A program made the translations under genes and the position numbers. A DNA stretch of 36,850 bases, taken from the NCBI GenBank assembly GCA_900318775.1, contig ONLY01000025.1, positions 1-36,850 on the forward strand, written 5' to 3'. Below are positions 1 through 8,429 of the stretch, piece after piece (the stretch's first letter is position 1; each line of letters starts with the position of its first letter). The notes under the pieces were generated by a model. That model did not search any database. It was not told the origin of the DNA and saw nothing but the letters and a program-made list of their open reading frames with translations. Source of the DNA: an uncultured Prevotellaceae bacterium. GTDB lineage: Bacteria; Bacteroidota; Bacteroidia; Bacteroidales; Bacteroidaceae.

Positions 1-39
1 GGCTGCCAACTTGTAATCAATTTCTTCGTTTGCCATCAT
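1..39 (-). CDS. Start of a truncated minus-strand gene, product unknown
   Basis: Reading leftward from 39, the first 13 codons are MMANEEIDYKLAA and the frame is still open at the window edge. The start could be either of the two adjacent ATGs (37-39 or 34-36). Too little is present to name a family. It lies downstream of galE on the same strand, but a hairpin (102-137) and a repeat tract separate them, so it is probably transcribed on its own. No clear TAnnTTTG promoter is visible in 40-100. Confidence 0.45.
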   Translation of the reverse strand, partial: MMANEEIDYKLAA

Positions 40-101
40 AAAATAAACTATGTCTTACTACTTTTATTGTAGCCTGACACAGTTTACTTTACACTCTCCA
101 A

Positions 102-137
102 AAAGCAGCACTCAACCCCATGATTGAGTGCTGCTTT
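102..137 (-). terminator. Perfect 14-bp hairpin, likely rho-independent terminator
   Basis: Positions 102-115 pair exactly with 124-137, leaving an 8-nt loop. Read on the minus strand the stem is followed by five T residues (100-104 on the plus strand), which fits a minus-strand terminator. No gene ends nearby: galE stops about 300 nt upstream and has its own terminator. The hairpin may end a short non-coding transcript or act as back-up termination before the next gene. Confidence 0.6.
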
Positions 138-180
138 ATTTGTAACACTTTTCCATTTTCTCTCCATCTCTATCTTCGTT

Positions 181-290
181 CTCGTGAATAAAATATTCAA
201 AGCTCGTTCTTTAAATACAAAGCTTTTTCCTCATCTTCAAAGCTCATTCTTTATCTTTATAGCTCGTTCTTTCTATTCATAGTTTGATTA
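181..290. repeat. Degenerate 20-bp-periodic tandem repeat
   Basis: Units begin at 201, 221, 241 and 261, each with AGCT followed by a pyrimidine-rich stretch such as TCGTTCTTT. A more degenerate unit starts at 281, and 181-200 has the matching TTCAA end. The period is exactly 20 nt, not a multiple of three, and all minus-strand frames are quickly closed, so this is non-coding. It lies between the galE terminator and the 102-137 hairpin. Confidence 0.7.
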
Positions 291-326
291 ATCCAAATCC
301 TATCTTATGCCCATGTGAGTGGGCAC

Positions 327-365
327 AAAAAAGGGCTACCCCTTTTCTCACGAAAAAGAATAGCC
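327..365 (-). terminator. galE rho-independent terminator
   Basis: On the minus strand a GGCTA...TAGCC stem extends through G-T wobbles to about 14 bp, closed by a GTGA tetraloop. It is followed by C and six T residues (plus-strand A run 327-332). It begins about 65 nt after the galE stop codon. Confidence 0.75.
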
Positions 366-431
366 ACAACACAAACACAAAATAAAACACGACAAACGAA
401 TCTGGCATTTAAGCCAGATCGCTGTAGGGTA

Positions 432-1466
432 TTACTGAATGCCGTTCTCGCGCAACTTGCACTGCCATTTCCATGCAGATGCAAGAATGTCATTGAGTGG
501 CGTGTCAGCACTCCATCCGAGCACTTTGTTGGCCTTGTCAACATTACCCCAGATGGCTTCGATGTCGCCTTCGCGACGAGGTGCATACTCCCATGGAAGT
601 TTCACGCCTGTAGCCTTTTCGAAACCTTCCACGATTTCGAGGGTAGAGTAGCCATGTCCGGTACCGATGTTGAACACTTCAACAGGATCTGTCTCCTGAT
701 CAAGCACGCGCTGCATAGCCTTTACGTGTGCTTTTGCCAAATCCACCACGTAGATGTAGTCGCGGATGCAAGTGTGGTCTGGAGTGTTGTAGTCGTTACC
801 GAAAATCTTCAGCTGCTTACGAATGCCGATAGCGGTCTGAGTGACGAATGGTATAAGGTTCATAGGCACACCGTTTGGAAGTTCGCCGATAAGGGCAGAT
901 GGATGTGCGCCAATGGGGTTGAAATAGCGGAGAATGATAGACTTGAGAGGAGCACCAGAATGAATGTAGTCCTGAATGATTTCCTCATTCACCTGCTTGG
1001 TGTTGCCATAAGGTGAGAGCGCCTTCTGAATAGGAGCCTCTTCGGTTACAGGAAGGTTCTCTGGTGTAGGTTGTCCGTACACTGTGCATGAAGAAGAGAA
1101 GATGATGCCCTTGCCTCCATATTTTGTCATCAACTCAAGCACGTTCATGAGTGAATTGAGGTTGTTGCGGTAATAGAGCAAGGGTTTTTCGACAGATTCA
1201 CCAACAGCCTTGGAGGCCGCAAAGTGAATACAGCCCTTAATCTGGTATTTCTTGAATACGGCTTCTGTAGCGTCAAAATCATTCAAATCCACTTTTTCGA
1301 ATGCGGGGCGGATGCCGGTAATCTTTTCGATACCGTCAACAACTGCTGCATTAGAGTTGGACAAATTATCAATGATGACTACGTCGTAGCCTGCTTGCTG
1401 TAGTTCTACTGTCGTGTGTGAACCGATGAATCCGGTTCCTCCTGTTACGAGAATGGTCTCTTTCAT
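432..1466 (-). CDS. galE: UDP-glucose 4-epimerase
   Basis: A 344-aa short-chain dehydrogenase/reductase epimerase that interconverts UDP-galactose and UDP-glucose in the cytoplasm (Leloir pathway and supply of UDP-Gal for glycans). Visible hallmarks are the N-terminal NAD-binding TGGTGFIGSH (about residues 8-17), the SSSCTVYG segment with the catalytic Ser/Thr region, and the YGNTK motif carrying the Tyr-xxx-Lys catalytic pair. The RYFNPIGAHPS segment is typical of GalE. Length matches the family (about 338-345 aa). The ATG at 1464-1466 directly precedes the Rossmann fold, so the start is secure. It sits 171 nt downstream of the CotH-protein gene and has its own candidate promoter elements, so it need not be co-transcribed. 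It may link the galactosidases encoded nearby to galactose metabolism, which is an inference. Confidence 0.96.
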   Translation of the reverse strand: MKETILVTGGTGFIGSHTTVELQQAGYDVVIIDNLSNSNAAVVDGIEKITGIRPAFEKVDLNDFDATEAVFKKYQIKGCIHFAASKAVGESVEKPLLYYRNNLNSLMNVLELMTKYGGKGIIFSSSCTVYGQPTPENLPVTEEAPIQKALSPYGNTKQVNEEIIQDYIHSGAPLKSIILRYFNPIGAHPSALIGELPNGVPMNLIPFVTQTAIGIRKQLKIFGNDYNTPDHTCIRDYIYVVDLAKAHVKAMQRVLDQETDPVEVFNIGTGHGYSTLEIVEGFEKATGVKLPWEYAPRREGDIEAIWGNVDKANKVLGWSADTPLNDILASAWKWQCKLRENGIQ

Positions 1467-1556
1467 TTTGTGTATGGTTTATAAATCATTTAATTAGTGT
1501 TCTTGTCAAATAGTCAAAGGTAAAGAATGAATTTCTCTGTTCTTGCTTTTGCAGTG

Positions 1557-1564
1557 CAAATATA
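1557..1564 (-). promoter_or_regulatory. Candidate -7 element for galE (TATATTTG)
   Basis: The minus strand reads TATATTTG, matching the Bacteroidetes TAnnTTTG consensus, 90 nt before the galE start. A second match (TACCTTTG) lies at 1515-1522, closer to the gene. Neither has an obvious TTTG element 18-20 nt upstream, so which one is used is uncertain. Confidence 0.45.
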
Positions 1565-1637
1565 GGACAAATAATCCATTCTTCACCTTTGATTTGAGGG
1601 TTATTTCACTCTTTCGCTAAAAAAACACCTTTTTATT

Positions 1638-4600
1638 TTACTTAATGACGAATTTGATGTGGTTCTCATCGCCAGAAGCAGTAATTGCGCTTACGATATA
1701 GATGCCTTTAGGCAGAGTGGCCACATGGATAGTTGTGAATTTTTTGTTCGAGCGAGTGGTGATAGCAGCATTTACCTTTGTGCCAGCTGTGCTGTATACA
1801 CCGACACGGGTAATGGGCGCATCTTCGCTCTTCACGTTCACGACACCGTCCACATATGCGATGGTAATGCCTCCGTCTTTCGAGTATGAGCGGATGCCGT
1901 CTGGTTCGGGTTCTTCCGGAACGACATACAACTTGTCGTAGGATCCTATCTGGTTGGTCTTTCCTATGGTAGGAATGTTCATCAAATAGGTTTCGTTGCT
2001 TCCATCAGGATAACGTCCTACAGTCTGGATGCCCAAATGCTCAGGATACTCGAATTTATCAGTGTAAGTGTCAGTCGTGAGGAGCACGCAGCCACTTTCC
2101 TTCGCCAGCTTGAATGAAGCATGGATGTCTTCGCCTGCGTTAGCGAGCCCATCGCACCAGATCACCTTATGCCCATGAGCAGGAATGATGGTGTTTATCA
2201 GCGCATCGTCCACTGGAACTTGATACTTCATTGGCTTCTTCTCGTTGTCGGAGATATACATGCCACGAATATCTATGTCTTTGCCTGTGGTGTTGTACAG
2301 CTCAATCCAGTCGTTCTTCTTAAAGTAATATGGATTGACGTACATGGAGTTTGCGGCGCTTACTTCGTTCACGCGCACTGGATTGATGCCTTCTGCCAAT
2401 ATGTCCTCGTCAGCAAGTTCCTCAAACACTGCCATCACCTTGTGTGAGCCATATATAGGAATTGTGTATTCTTGTTCTCTTGAAAGAACCGCTCCGCTTA
2501 GGTCAGGCTTGCTCACCAGCAGTTCGGCATTCCACAGAATGTCAGAAGAAGTGCTGTTGTTGTTGTGCACCTCCACTGCAATCACGTTCTCTCCTTTTTG
2601 GAATAGCGAAGAGCTGATGCTCATTGTGCCTGTGTCGGGGTTGCCGGGCGCGTAAGAAGTAGAAAATGTATTGTAGTATACTGTGCCAGATGGCATGTTG
2701 TAGCGTCCTGCCTCCACACCGTTCACATACACGATAGCGCCATCGTCCACTGTGAAGTTCAGTGTATACTCTTCATCAGAAAGAGGTGTGCTGGTGAGCG
2801 TGAATTTCTTGCGGAAGTAGTAGCAAGGCAAGGTTGTTTTTGTCGAGGTAGCTTGATCTTTGCCATACCCGATAGGAGCATTTCCCGACTTCCAGTTCGT
2901 TTCTTGATAAGAAGAGGACTTCCAGTTCATGCCATCCAGAGAGCCACCATCATAATACTTCCACGCCTCATCGTTACTGAATATGTTGCTTGAAGTGGTG
3001 CCGCCCTGCTGTTGCCAGCCTACAAACTTGAAGCCTGCAGGTGCTTGAGCTTTCAGGGTGATTGGAGCAAAGAGGTTTCCGTTGAACTCATTATAGGGCA
3101 GTTCGATGTCATTCAGCAAAATCTTTGCCTCAGGCACGCTGCTGGAAATGCTGACCGCCTGAGCGTTCTTGTCACTCAACTTCATATAGCTGCAGCCTCT
3201 CAGTGCGGAAATTTGACGGCTATTGCGTGACTGGAAGCTGCTGATGACGCTATTGGCTGTACCCCAAGGATTCACAAATCCGTCGGTTGACAGGTAGCTC
3301 GCCATTTCATTGACAATAGAGGAAACATGCTTGGGCTGATAGACAGAGCCGCCCATGATACAGAATGTGTCAATAAACTTCTTGCGGAACTTGTCGTTCT
3401 GCAGCAGGTTCTTGAAGAGGGTGACCACCTGAATTTCTCCGTATCTCTGCTGACCTTCGATGTTCTCATTCTTAGAGTAGTCGTATCCATGCAGGGCGTT
3501 AAACGTATAATACTGCTTGTTGAAGAACATGGTGAAAGCATTCTCGTCGTTGTCGCTGAAGGAGCCATCAAGGTCAAAGAGCACAAAGTGGTATTTCCCG
3601 TCGTTCTTGTCACGGAAGCCTTTCACGTTGTTCTGTGGCCAGTCCCAGTTGCCCACATAAAGCTCTACAGCCATGTAGTTCACATACTCATCGAGGTCAA
3701 GTAGTTTGCCAATCTCCTCATATGTATCTTCGTCAGCTGCATTTTCACTCAGCTCCATCAAGCGCAGGAAAGACTCGTTGGTTCCTTCCATCTGCACATA
3801 GCCAGAGTCAGGGGTGATTTCAAACTGGTCCATTTCATCGGTGTCGATACCATAATTGGCATAGGCAAAATGCTTGTTGTTTGCCTCACGCATATTGAGG
3901 ACATTGTAATGCTGAGCATTGATGAACACATGCACTGGCTGCCATGCCTGATAGTCCACATTCAATCCGCTTCGAGCTACAATCTGCTGGATAGAAGCAT
4001 CCTTGATACGGCAATAGTTGTCATTGCCGCCATTGCGGATTTGCAATGTCTTTGTCTTCACGTATGGCTTCTCGTCGAAGAATTGAGCCTTGAAGAAGTT
4101 GTTGAAGTCGTAGGTCTTTGAAGCCTTAAGCTTGAAAGAATGGGGCTCCCATGCACGGCTCCAGCCGCCACACATAGACAAATCGCACTCCTGCGACACG
4201 ATGCATTCATTGTCTGTTGTTAAGAAGTCAAAAGCCACAGGGCGGTCCCATGCCATGTTCCAGTTGCACTTCTCTGTCTGGCCATTGCCCGGACGACCGT
4301 AAGGACCTTTCTGGAACACACCAATCTTTTCAGAATAGATGTGGTCAATATCCGTCACAACAGACACAATAGGGAAGGGGTATTCTCTATCTTTATAAAT
4401 ATATGTACGTGTAACAACAGGTGAAGGAAGGTATCCATCTTTATAGAGACGGAATCGGAAGCATTGGTTTCCGGTCACCGTGAAGATACCCGTTTGTGAA
4501 GTCTTTGCATAGGGATTGGATGGAGCGGGGAGGTCACCATAGATGTCGGTGTACCACAAGGTAGCCCCCTCTGGAATGTTGACGCACACCTGGAGTGTTC

Positions 4601-6008
4601 CCTCAAAGAGTTGAGTGGGCTGGTCCACCTCTGGAGCAGGAAGCATCAGCTCGGCAAATCCTTCATTCGTCTCGTTTGAATAGCCCGGTGAGGGGAAGCC
4701 CGTCCATGCCCAAGCATCATTCATGCCATCTTTCATGCGCGCATAAGACATGCGTGACATAGCAGGCGGATAATCTTCTTGTGCAATGATATTAGTGCCG
4801 TCAGACACGATAATGGTGCCACCCTCACAATCCAGCTTGTCGTCAATCTGACGATAGGCCTCTGGCGTAAACACTTCAAAGTGGTCAAAGTTGAGCACGG
4901 CATATCCGTGAGCAGGCAGTGCGCCATAGCGGTTCACCAGACGGTGCTTTTTCAAATTGTTGGGGTCATCCGTCACATAGAGACCGCTCAGCGTTACACC
5001 TATATCTGTCGGGTTATACAACTCAACCCAACTTCCGTAGTTCTTCGATGGATCAAGATACATATCTACATTGGAAGCCATGATTTCGTTGATAATCAGG
5101 TTCTCTGATGTTGCCGCATTCGTCTTCACTGTCACCAGGCATCTTGCTGTCACGGCACCTTCGTCTTTCGCAGTGGCTATGATATAGCAGGTTCCGGCAG
5201 AACGTGCCACTATATGCCCCTTAGAATCGATTGTGGCCACACTCGTCTTTGTCGAGGACCACGTCACATTCTGATAGGTCGCGTCGGCAGGGAATACCTG
5301 TGCCGTGATATCTGCAGTCTCCTGAGGCACCAGGTTCAGGCTCGTAGAAGACAGCTGAATAGATGTAACTCTGGTAGCTTCTCCGTAATACTCCAATTTC
5401 CAGTTGTCTACACATGTCCAGTCCCCATTTATAGTGGTGGTCTTGCGAATGCCGATACGCAGCGTGCCGTTGGTTCCCACTTCGCAGTCCAATGTGTTGT
5501 GGTAATATCCTGCTGCAAACCAGTAGTAGGCTGCCTCCATATTATTAGGAATGTATTTAACGTCCCAATAATCTCCTACTCCTGAAGTGGCGCCACCCAA
5601 AGAGGAACTCAAAGCCGCAGAGGAAGCAGGGACAATAGCCTTTTCATACTCTCCTTTCGTGGAAAGAGCATATAGTTTCGCGTGCTGTGTCGCGCTATAA
5701 TTTCCATTTTTATATGCATTATAATCATCTCCAGAATTACCCATCCTGTAGAAAGCATCCAAACTAAGCCGATACTGGCCAGCTTCCAGGCCTGTCAAGT
5801 CTTGGTAGGTGTTGTAAGTCCTCTGATAATGCTCTGCGTTCTCCTTCGGATTCATTGAACTCCATTGTGTTCCGCTCCAGCCGGACAGGTTGTTATCATC
5901 AAATCTTGGATTGATGATGAACTTGTCTGTCACATCAATCCACTCTCGCTGTGCCCAACCTATCGTGGCAGCCACAGCCATCAAAGCAGTAGTAAATATT
6001 CTTTTCAT
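1638..6008 (-). CDS. Secreted multidomain CotH-kinase / lamin-tail-domain protein
   Basis: A 1456-aa exported protein. Residues 1-20 form a signal peptide ending Trp-Ala-Gln. About 21-210 looks like a carbohydrate-binding-type beta-sandwich. About 213-295 is a bacterial Ig-like (Big_2) domain. About 302-445 is a lamin-tail domain (LIINEIMASN, WVELYNPT). About 458-540 resembles the chitobiase C-terminal fold. About 545-930 is a CotH-like kinase domain with GNWDWPQNN and FDLDGSF near 786-817. About 1040-1160 is another beta-sandwich, about 1210-1360 a second lamin-tail domain, and the last 85 residues resemble a type IX secretion (Por) sorting tail ending in KFVIK. CotH-family proteins are atypical protein kinases, and in gut Bacteroidetes such proteins are surface-located. 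The substrate is unknown. It follows the DUF4421 gene by 78 nt and is probably co-transcribed with it. Confidence 0.85.
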   Translation of the reverse strand: MKRIFTTALMAVAATIGWAQREWIDVTDKFIINPRFDDNNLSGWSGTQWSSMNPKENAEHYQRTYNTYQDLTGLEAGQYRLSLDAFYRMGNSGDDYNAYKNGNYSATQHAKLYALSTKGEYEKAIVPASSAALSSSLGGATSGVGDYWDVKYIPNNMEAAYYWFAAGYYHNTLDCEVGTNGTLRIGIRKTTTINGDWTCVDNWKLEYYGEATRVTSIQLSSTSLNLVPQETADITAQVFPADATYQNVTWSSTKTSVATIDSKGHIVARSAGTCYIIATAKDEGAVTARCLVTVKTNAATSENLIINEIMASNVDMYLDPSKNYGSWVELYNPTDIGVTLSGLYVTDDPNNLKKHRLVNRYGALPAHGYAVLNFDHFEVFTPEAYRQIDDKLDCEGGTIIVSDGTNIIAQEDYPPAMSRMSYARMKDGMNDAWAWTGFPSPGYSNETNEGFAELMLPAPEVDQPTQLFEGTLQVCVNIPEGATLWYTDIYGDLPAPSNPYAKTSQTGIFTVTGNQCFRFRLYKDGYLPSPVVTRTYIYKDREYPFPIVSVVTDIDHIYSEKIGVFQKGPYGRPGNGQTEKCNWNMAWDRPVAFDFLTTDNECIVSQECDLSMCGGWSRAWEPHSFKLKASKTYDFNNFFKAQFFDEKPYVKTKTLQIRNGGNDNYCRIKDASIQQIVARSGLNVDYQAWQPVHVFINAQHYNVLNMREANNKHFAYANYGIDTDEMDQFEITPDSGYVQMEGTNESFLRLMELSENAADEDTYEEIGKLLDLDEYVNYMAVELYVGNWDWPQNNVKGFRDKNDGKYHFVLFDLDGSFSDNDENAFTMFFNKQYYTFNALHGYDYSKNENIEGQQRYGEIQVVTLFKNLLQNDKFRKKFIDTFCIMGGSVYQPKHVSSIVNEMASYLSTDGFVNPWGTANSVISSFQSRNSRQISALRGCSYMKLSDKNAQAVSISSSVPEAKILLNDIELPYNEFNGNLFAPITLKAQAPAGFKFVGWQQQGGTTSSNIFSNDEAWKYYDGGSLDGMNWKSSSYQETNWKSGNAPIGYGKDQATSTKTTLPCYYFRKKFTLTSTPLSDEEYTLNFTVDDGAIVYVNGVEAGRYNMPSGTVYYNTFSTSYAPGNPDTGTMSISSSLFQKGENVIAVEVHNNNSTSSDILWNAELLVSKPDLSGAVLSREQEYTIPIYGSHKVMAVFEELADEDILAEGINPVRVNEVSAANSMYVNPYYFKKNDWIELYNTTGKDIDIRGMYISDNEKKPMKYQVPVDDALINTIIPAHGHKVIWCDGLANAGEDIHASFKLAKESGCVLLTTDTYTDKFEYPEHLGIQTVGRYPDGSNETYLMNIPTIGKTNQIGSYDKLYVVPEEPEPDGIRSYSKDGGITIAYVDGVVNVKSEDAPITRVGVYSTAGTKVNAAITTRSNKKFTTIHVATLPKGIYIVSAITASGDENHIKFVIK

Positions 6009-6086
6009 ATCAATAAGTTTTGTTTCGATTTAGTATTTCATTGTTATTTGTGCGTTAGTTTAAGAATGTTACGAAAGGGAACCCCA

Positions 6087-7247
6087 TCATCGCTTTTGGG
6101 GTTTCTTCCAGAAGTTGAATCCCAGCAGATATTTGAGCGTCCCATAGGTGTTGGTCAAGCCAAATTTATTCTTTCGGTAGTCGTACGTATGCGTTTCCAA
6201 AATCAGTCCACTGAAAAACCTCGTGTTGTTCCAGAAGAAAGACATGCGCAGGTTCAGGTCTGTCGAAATGCTGTTGAAGATGGAATGCTTCACCTCTTGC
6301 GCCTCTGTAATGTTCGACCTCCGGTAACCGATGCCTGGCATCAGCGACACGGCAAAGAGCACGTTGCGTCCCACCACGCAGTTATAGTTATATCCCACGC
6401 TTACGCTGTAGTCGCTGTAGTTCACGTGGCTGAAGAGGAGCGTTGAGTCGATTTCTTCCTGAAGGTAGGCTGGCAGCTCATACTTGTTAAACGAGATGGC
6501 CTGATGATTATATTGGAATCCTACGCTCCAGCTGCCACAGCTCTTTCTTTGTACGGCATTGGCTCCAAATGCGGCAGGCCATGAGAAATGCCGGTTGTTG
6601 AACATATACATAGCGCTCACACCATTGCAACGCGAGTCCAAACCGCGGAAAGTCCTTTCTCTTCCGCGCAAGTCTATGCCGCTCACACTTCTAATTTCGG
6701 CTCCCTTGCCAGAATTGAACATATAATATTCGGCAAATATTTTTGCGGTATGAATGACAAATGATTGTCTCAGCGATGTGCCGTTTGTCTTTCCTGCTTT
6801 GATGCCCAGGTCATTCATGTTCCACACGGCACCATATCCGAAGGGCCCGAAATACACGAATCCACCAAGAATCACCGAAGGGTCTGACTGAATCACCATC
6901 GTGTTGCTGGTTTCCGACGAACGCATGAAGTAGTAGTCGTGCCAATAGGACACCTCCATCTGGGCCGTCAACTGATATTGCTGAGGAGTCACGTATGTAG
7001 TGTCACATCCCATTAGGAACTCCGACACTCCATCGACGACTCGCGTCAGAAAGGGTTTCCGCTTCCTAATCTGCTCCACCCCCACATCATCAAGCACACG
7101 AGTCTGTTCCACATCCATACGCTCCATGTCCCAACCTGCCCGAAGAGTCGAATCCACTATCTGTTCTTCCTGGGCCATTGCAGCCACTGCTGCTACAGCC
7201 ATCAGGAGAACTACTCCCATACGCTTCATCGTCTCGTGTTGTTTCAC
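6087..7247 (-). CDS. DUF4421 family outer-membrane-like protein
   Basis: A 386-aa protein with a signal peptide (MKRMGVVLLMAVAAVAAMAQ from Met7, or the whole first 26 residues from Met1). The mature part alternates aromatic and polar residues (SYWHDYYFMRSS, YSVSVGYNYNCVVGRN, LRMSFFWNNTRFFSGL) as in outer-membrane beta-strands, and it ends in LLGFNFWKKPQKR. The pattern and length fit the Bacteroidetes DUF4421 family, whose function is unknown. Either ATG could be the start; Met7 gives a more canonical signal peptide. The gene lies between the Gfo/Idh/MocA oxidoreductase (58 nt upstream) and the CotH protein (78 nt downstream), so the three may form one transcript. A partner role for the secreted CotH protein is conceivable but unproven. 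Confidence 0.75.
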   Translation of the reverse strand: MKQHETMKRMGVVLLMAVAAVAAMAQEEQIVDSTLRAGWDMERMDVEQTRVLDDVGVEQIRKRKPFLTRVVDGVSEFLMGCDTTYVTPQQYQLTAQMEVSYWHDYYFMRSSETSNTMVIQSDPSVILGGFVYFGPFGYGAVWNMNDLGIKAGKTNGTSLRQSFVIHTAKIFAEYYMFNSGKGAEIRSVSGIDLRGRERTFRGLDSRCNGVSAMYMFNNRHFSWPAAFGANAVQRKSCGSWSVGFQYNHQAISFNKYELPAYLQEEIDSTLLFSHVNYSDYSVSVGYNYNCVVGRNVLFAVSLMPGIGYRRSNITEAQEVKHSIFNSISTDLNLRMSFFWNNTRFFSGLILETHTYDYRKNKFGLTNTYGTLKYLLGFNFWKKPQKR

Positions 7248-7305
7248 TCTGTCTCTTCCCTTTAATCAGTCATAGTTGAATTCCAGAACACCGACTCGCA
7301 TCACC

Positions 7306-8301
7306 TTACAATTTCCCTAACACTCTGTCCATTACCCAGTTCGTCGGTGTGGCACTCATCGAGTCGCAGTCACACTTTTCCATGCCACGCAAATGCCGTA
7401 CCACCTTTTCAATCAGTCCCATCTGCACATGCGGAGGGTTGGGCACCACAATTTGTTCCTGTCCCCGCTCCGTGTCCAGCACAATTGGAGCGTAGTCAAA
7501 CACAGAGAACACGATCTTGCCCTTCGTGCCCACAATCGAGATGCGGTCTCGTCGTGCTGACTCATGCGCCACAAAGCACCACGACGCGCTGCCCGACAAT
7601 CCGTTTGAGAAACGGAAACAGGCGTTGAACGTGTCCTCGACCATGTAGAGTCCAGCCATGTTCTGGCAGTAGCCCTCAGCTTCCATAATCGGTCCGAACC
7701 AGTACTGAAGCAAATCCAGCTGATGAGAGGCCAAATCATAAAAGTATCCGCCACCGCCAGCCACTTCCGGCTGTAGTCGCCAAGGCATCTCCTTTCCGCT
7801 CTTGTGGTCCAATTCTCGCGGAGGCACAGCAAAACGAATCTGCACCGTCAGAATCTTTCCTATCTCGCCCCCCATCACAATCTCCTTCACGCGCTCAAAA
7901 TAGGGGAGATAACGTCGATAGAACGCCACAAAGCAGGGAATGCTCGTCAATTCGCTGATGCGGTTCACACGCAAGCAGTCCTCATAACTGGCCGCCAGCG
8001 GCTTTTCGATGTAGGCAGGCTTGCCCGCACGCATTGCCATGATGGCAAATGTAGCATGAGAGGAGGGGGGCGTCGCGATATACACCGCGTTCACATTCGG
8101 GTCATCCACCAGTGCTTGCGCGTCGGTATAATATTTCTTAATGCCGTGCCGGGCGGCATACGATTTGGCTTTCTCTTTGTCGCGGCTCATCACAGCAACC
8201 ACCTCGCTGCCCTCAATCTTTCCGAAGGCAGGTCCACTCTTCTTTTCAGTCACTTCTCCGCAACCGATGAAGCCCCATTTGACAACAGACAGTTTATTCA
8301 T
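7306..8301 (-). CDS. Gfo/Idh/MocA family NAD(P)-dependent oxidoreductase
   Basis: A 331-aa cytoplasmic dehydrogenase of the glucose-fructose oxidoreductase / inositol dehydrogenase / MocA family, which acts on sugars, inositols or sugar derivatives. The N-terminal Rossmann fold shows WGFIGCGEVTEKKSGPAF, and the signature AGKPAYIEKPLA (about residues 90-101) carries the conserved Glu-Lys-Pro with the catalytic Lys. GGGGYFYDLASHQLDLLQYW (about 180-199) supplies the conserved Asp-xxx-His region of the substrate pocket. Length is normal. The substrate cannot be read from the sequence. It begins 129 nt from the divergent rlmD gene, with its own TAnnTTTG element at 8342-8349 and a small hairpin in the leader. 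Confidence 0.9.
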   Translation of the reverse strand: MNKLSVVKWGFIGCGEVTEKKSGPAFGKIEGSEVVAVMSRDKEKAKSYAARHGIKKYYTDAQALVDDPNVNAVYIATPPSSHATFAIMAMRAGKPAYIEKPLAASYEDCLRVNRISELTSIPCFVAFYRRYLPYFERVKEIVMGGEIGKILTVQIRFAVPPRELDHKSGKEMPWRLQPEVAGGGGYFYDLASHQLDLLQYWFGPIMEAEGYCQNMAGLYMVEDTFNACFRFSNGLSGSASWCFVAHESARRDRISIVGTKGKIVFSVFDYAPIVLDTERGQEQIVVPNPPHVQMGLIEKVVRHLRGMEKCDCDSMSATPTNWVMDRVLGKL

Positions 8302-8315
8302 TGAATCAGTAAACA

Positions 8316-8331
8316 GGACTGATAACAGTCC
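8316..8331. promoter_or_regulatory. GGACTG/CAGTCC inverted repeat in the oxidoreductase leader
   Basis: 8316-8321 pairs perfectly with 8326-8331 around a 4-nt loop. It lies between the minus-strand -7 element and the start codon at 8301, inside the expected 5' untranslated region. It could be a leader hairpin or a short operator. No regulator is identifiable. Confidence 0.4.
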
Positions 8332-8341
8332 ATTTAAGTGG

Positions 8342-8349
8342 CAAAATTA
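8342..8349 (-). promoter_or_regulatory. Candidate -7 element (TAATTTTG) for the Gfo/Idh/MocA gene
   Basis: The minus strand reads TAATTTTG, a match to TAnnTTTG, 41 nt before the start codon. The -33 region is weak. It lies next to the divergent rlmD promoter. Confidence 0.45.
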
Positions 8350-8392
8350 CAAAAAAACGGCGACAGCGAATAAGACTTTGGCAATTATTGTC

Positions 8393-8400
8393 TAACTTTG
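8393..8400 (+). promoter_or_regulatory. -7 element (TAACTTTG) of rlmD; decides the start codon
   Basis: TAACTTTG matches TAnnTTTG and predicts transcription starting around 8405-8408. The in-frame ATG at 8388 would then lie upstream of the transcript, which favours the ATG at 8430. The spacing to the nearest TTTG (8377-8380) is short (12 nt), so only the -7 element is convincing. Confidence 0.55.
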
Positions 8401-8429
8401 TGCCAAAATTTAACAATGTTAGACGAAAG

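Noticed and set aside
181..290. CRISPR array
   Set aside because: The units are contiguous 20-nt degenerate repeats without distinct spacers, and no cas gene is near.
315..1016. 233-aa plus-strand frame over the galE region
   Set aside because: It is antisense to galE and to the galE terminator, with no recognisable domain.
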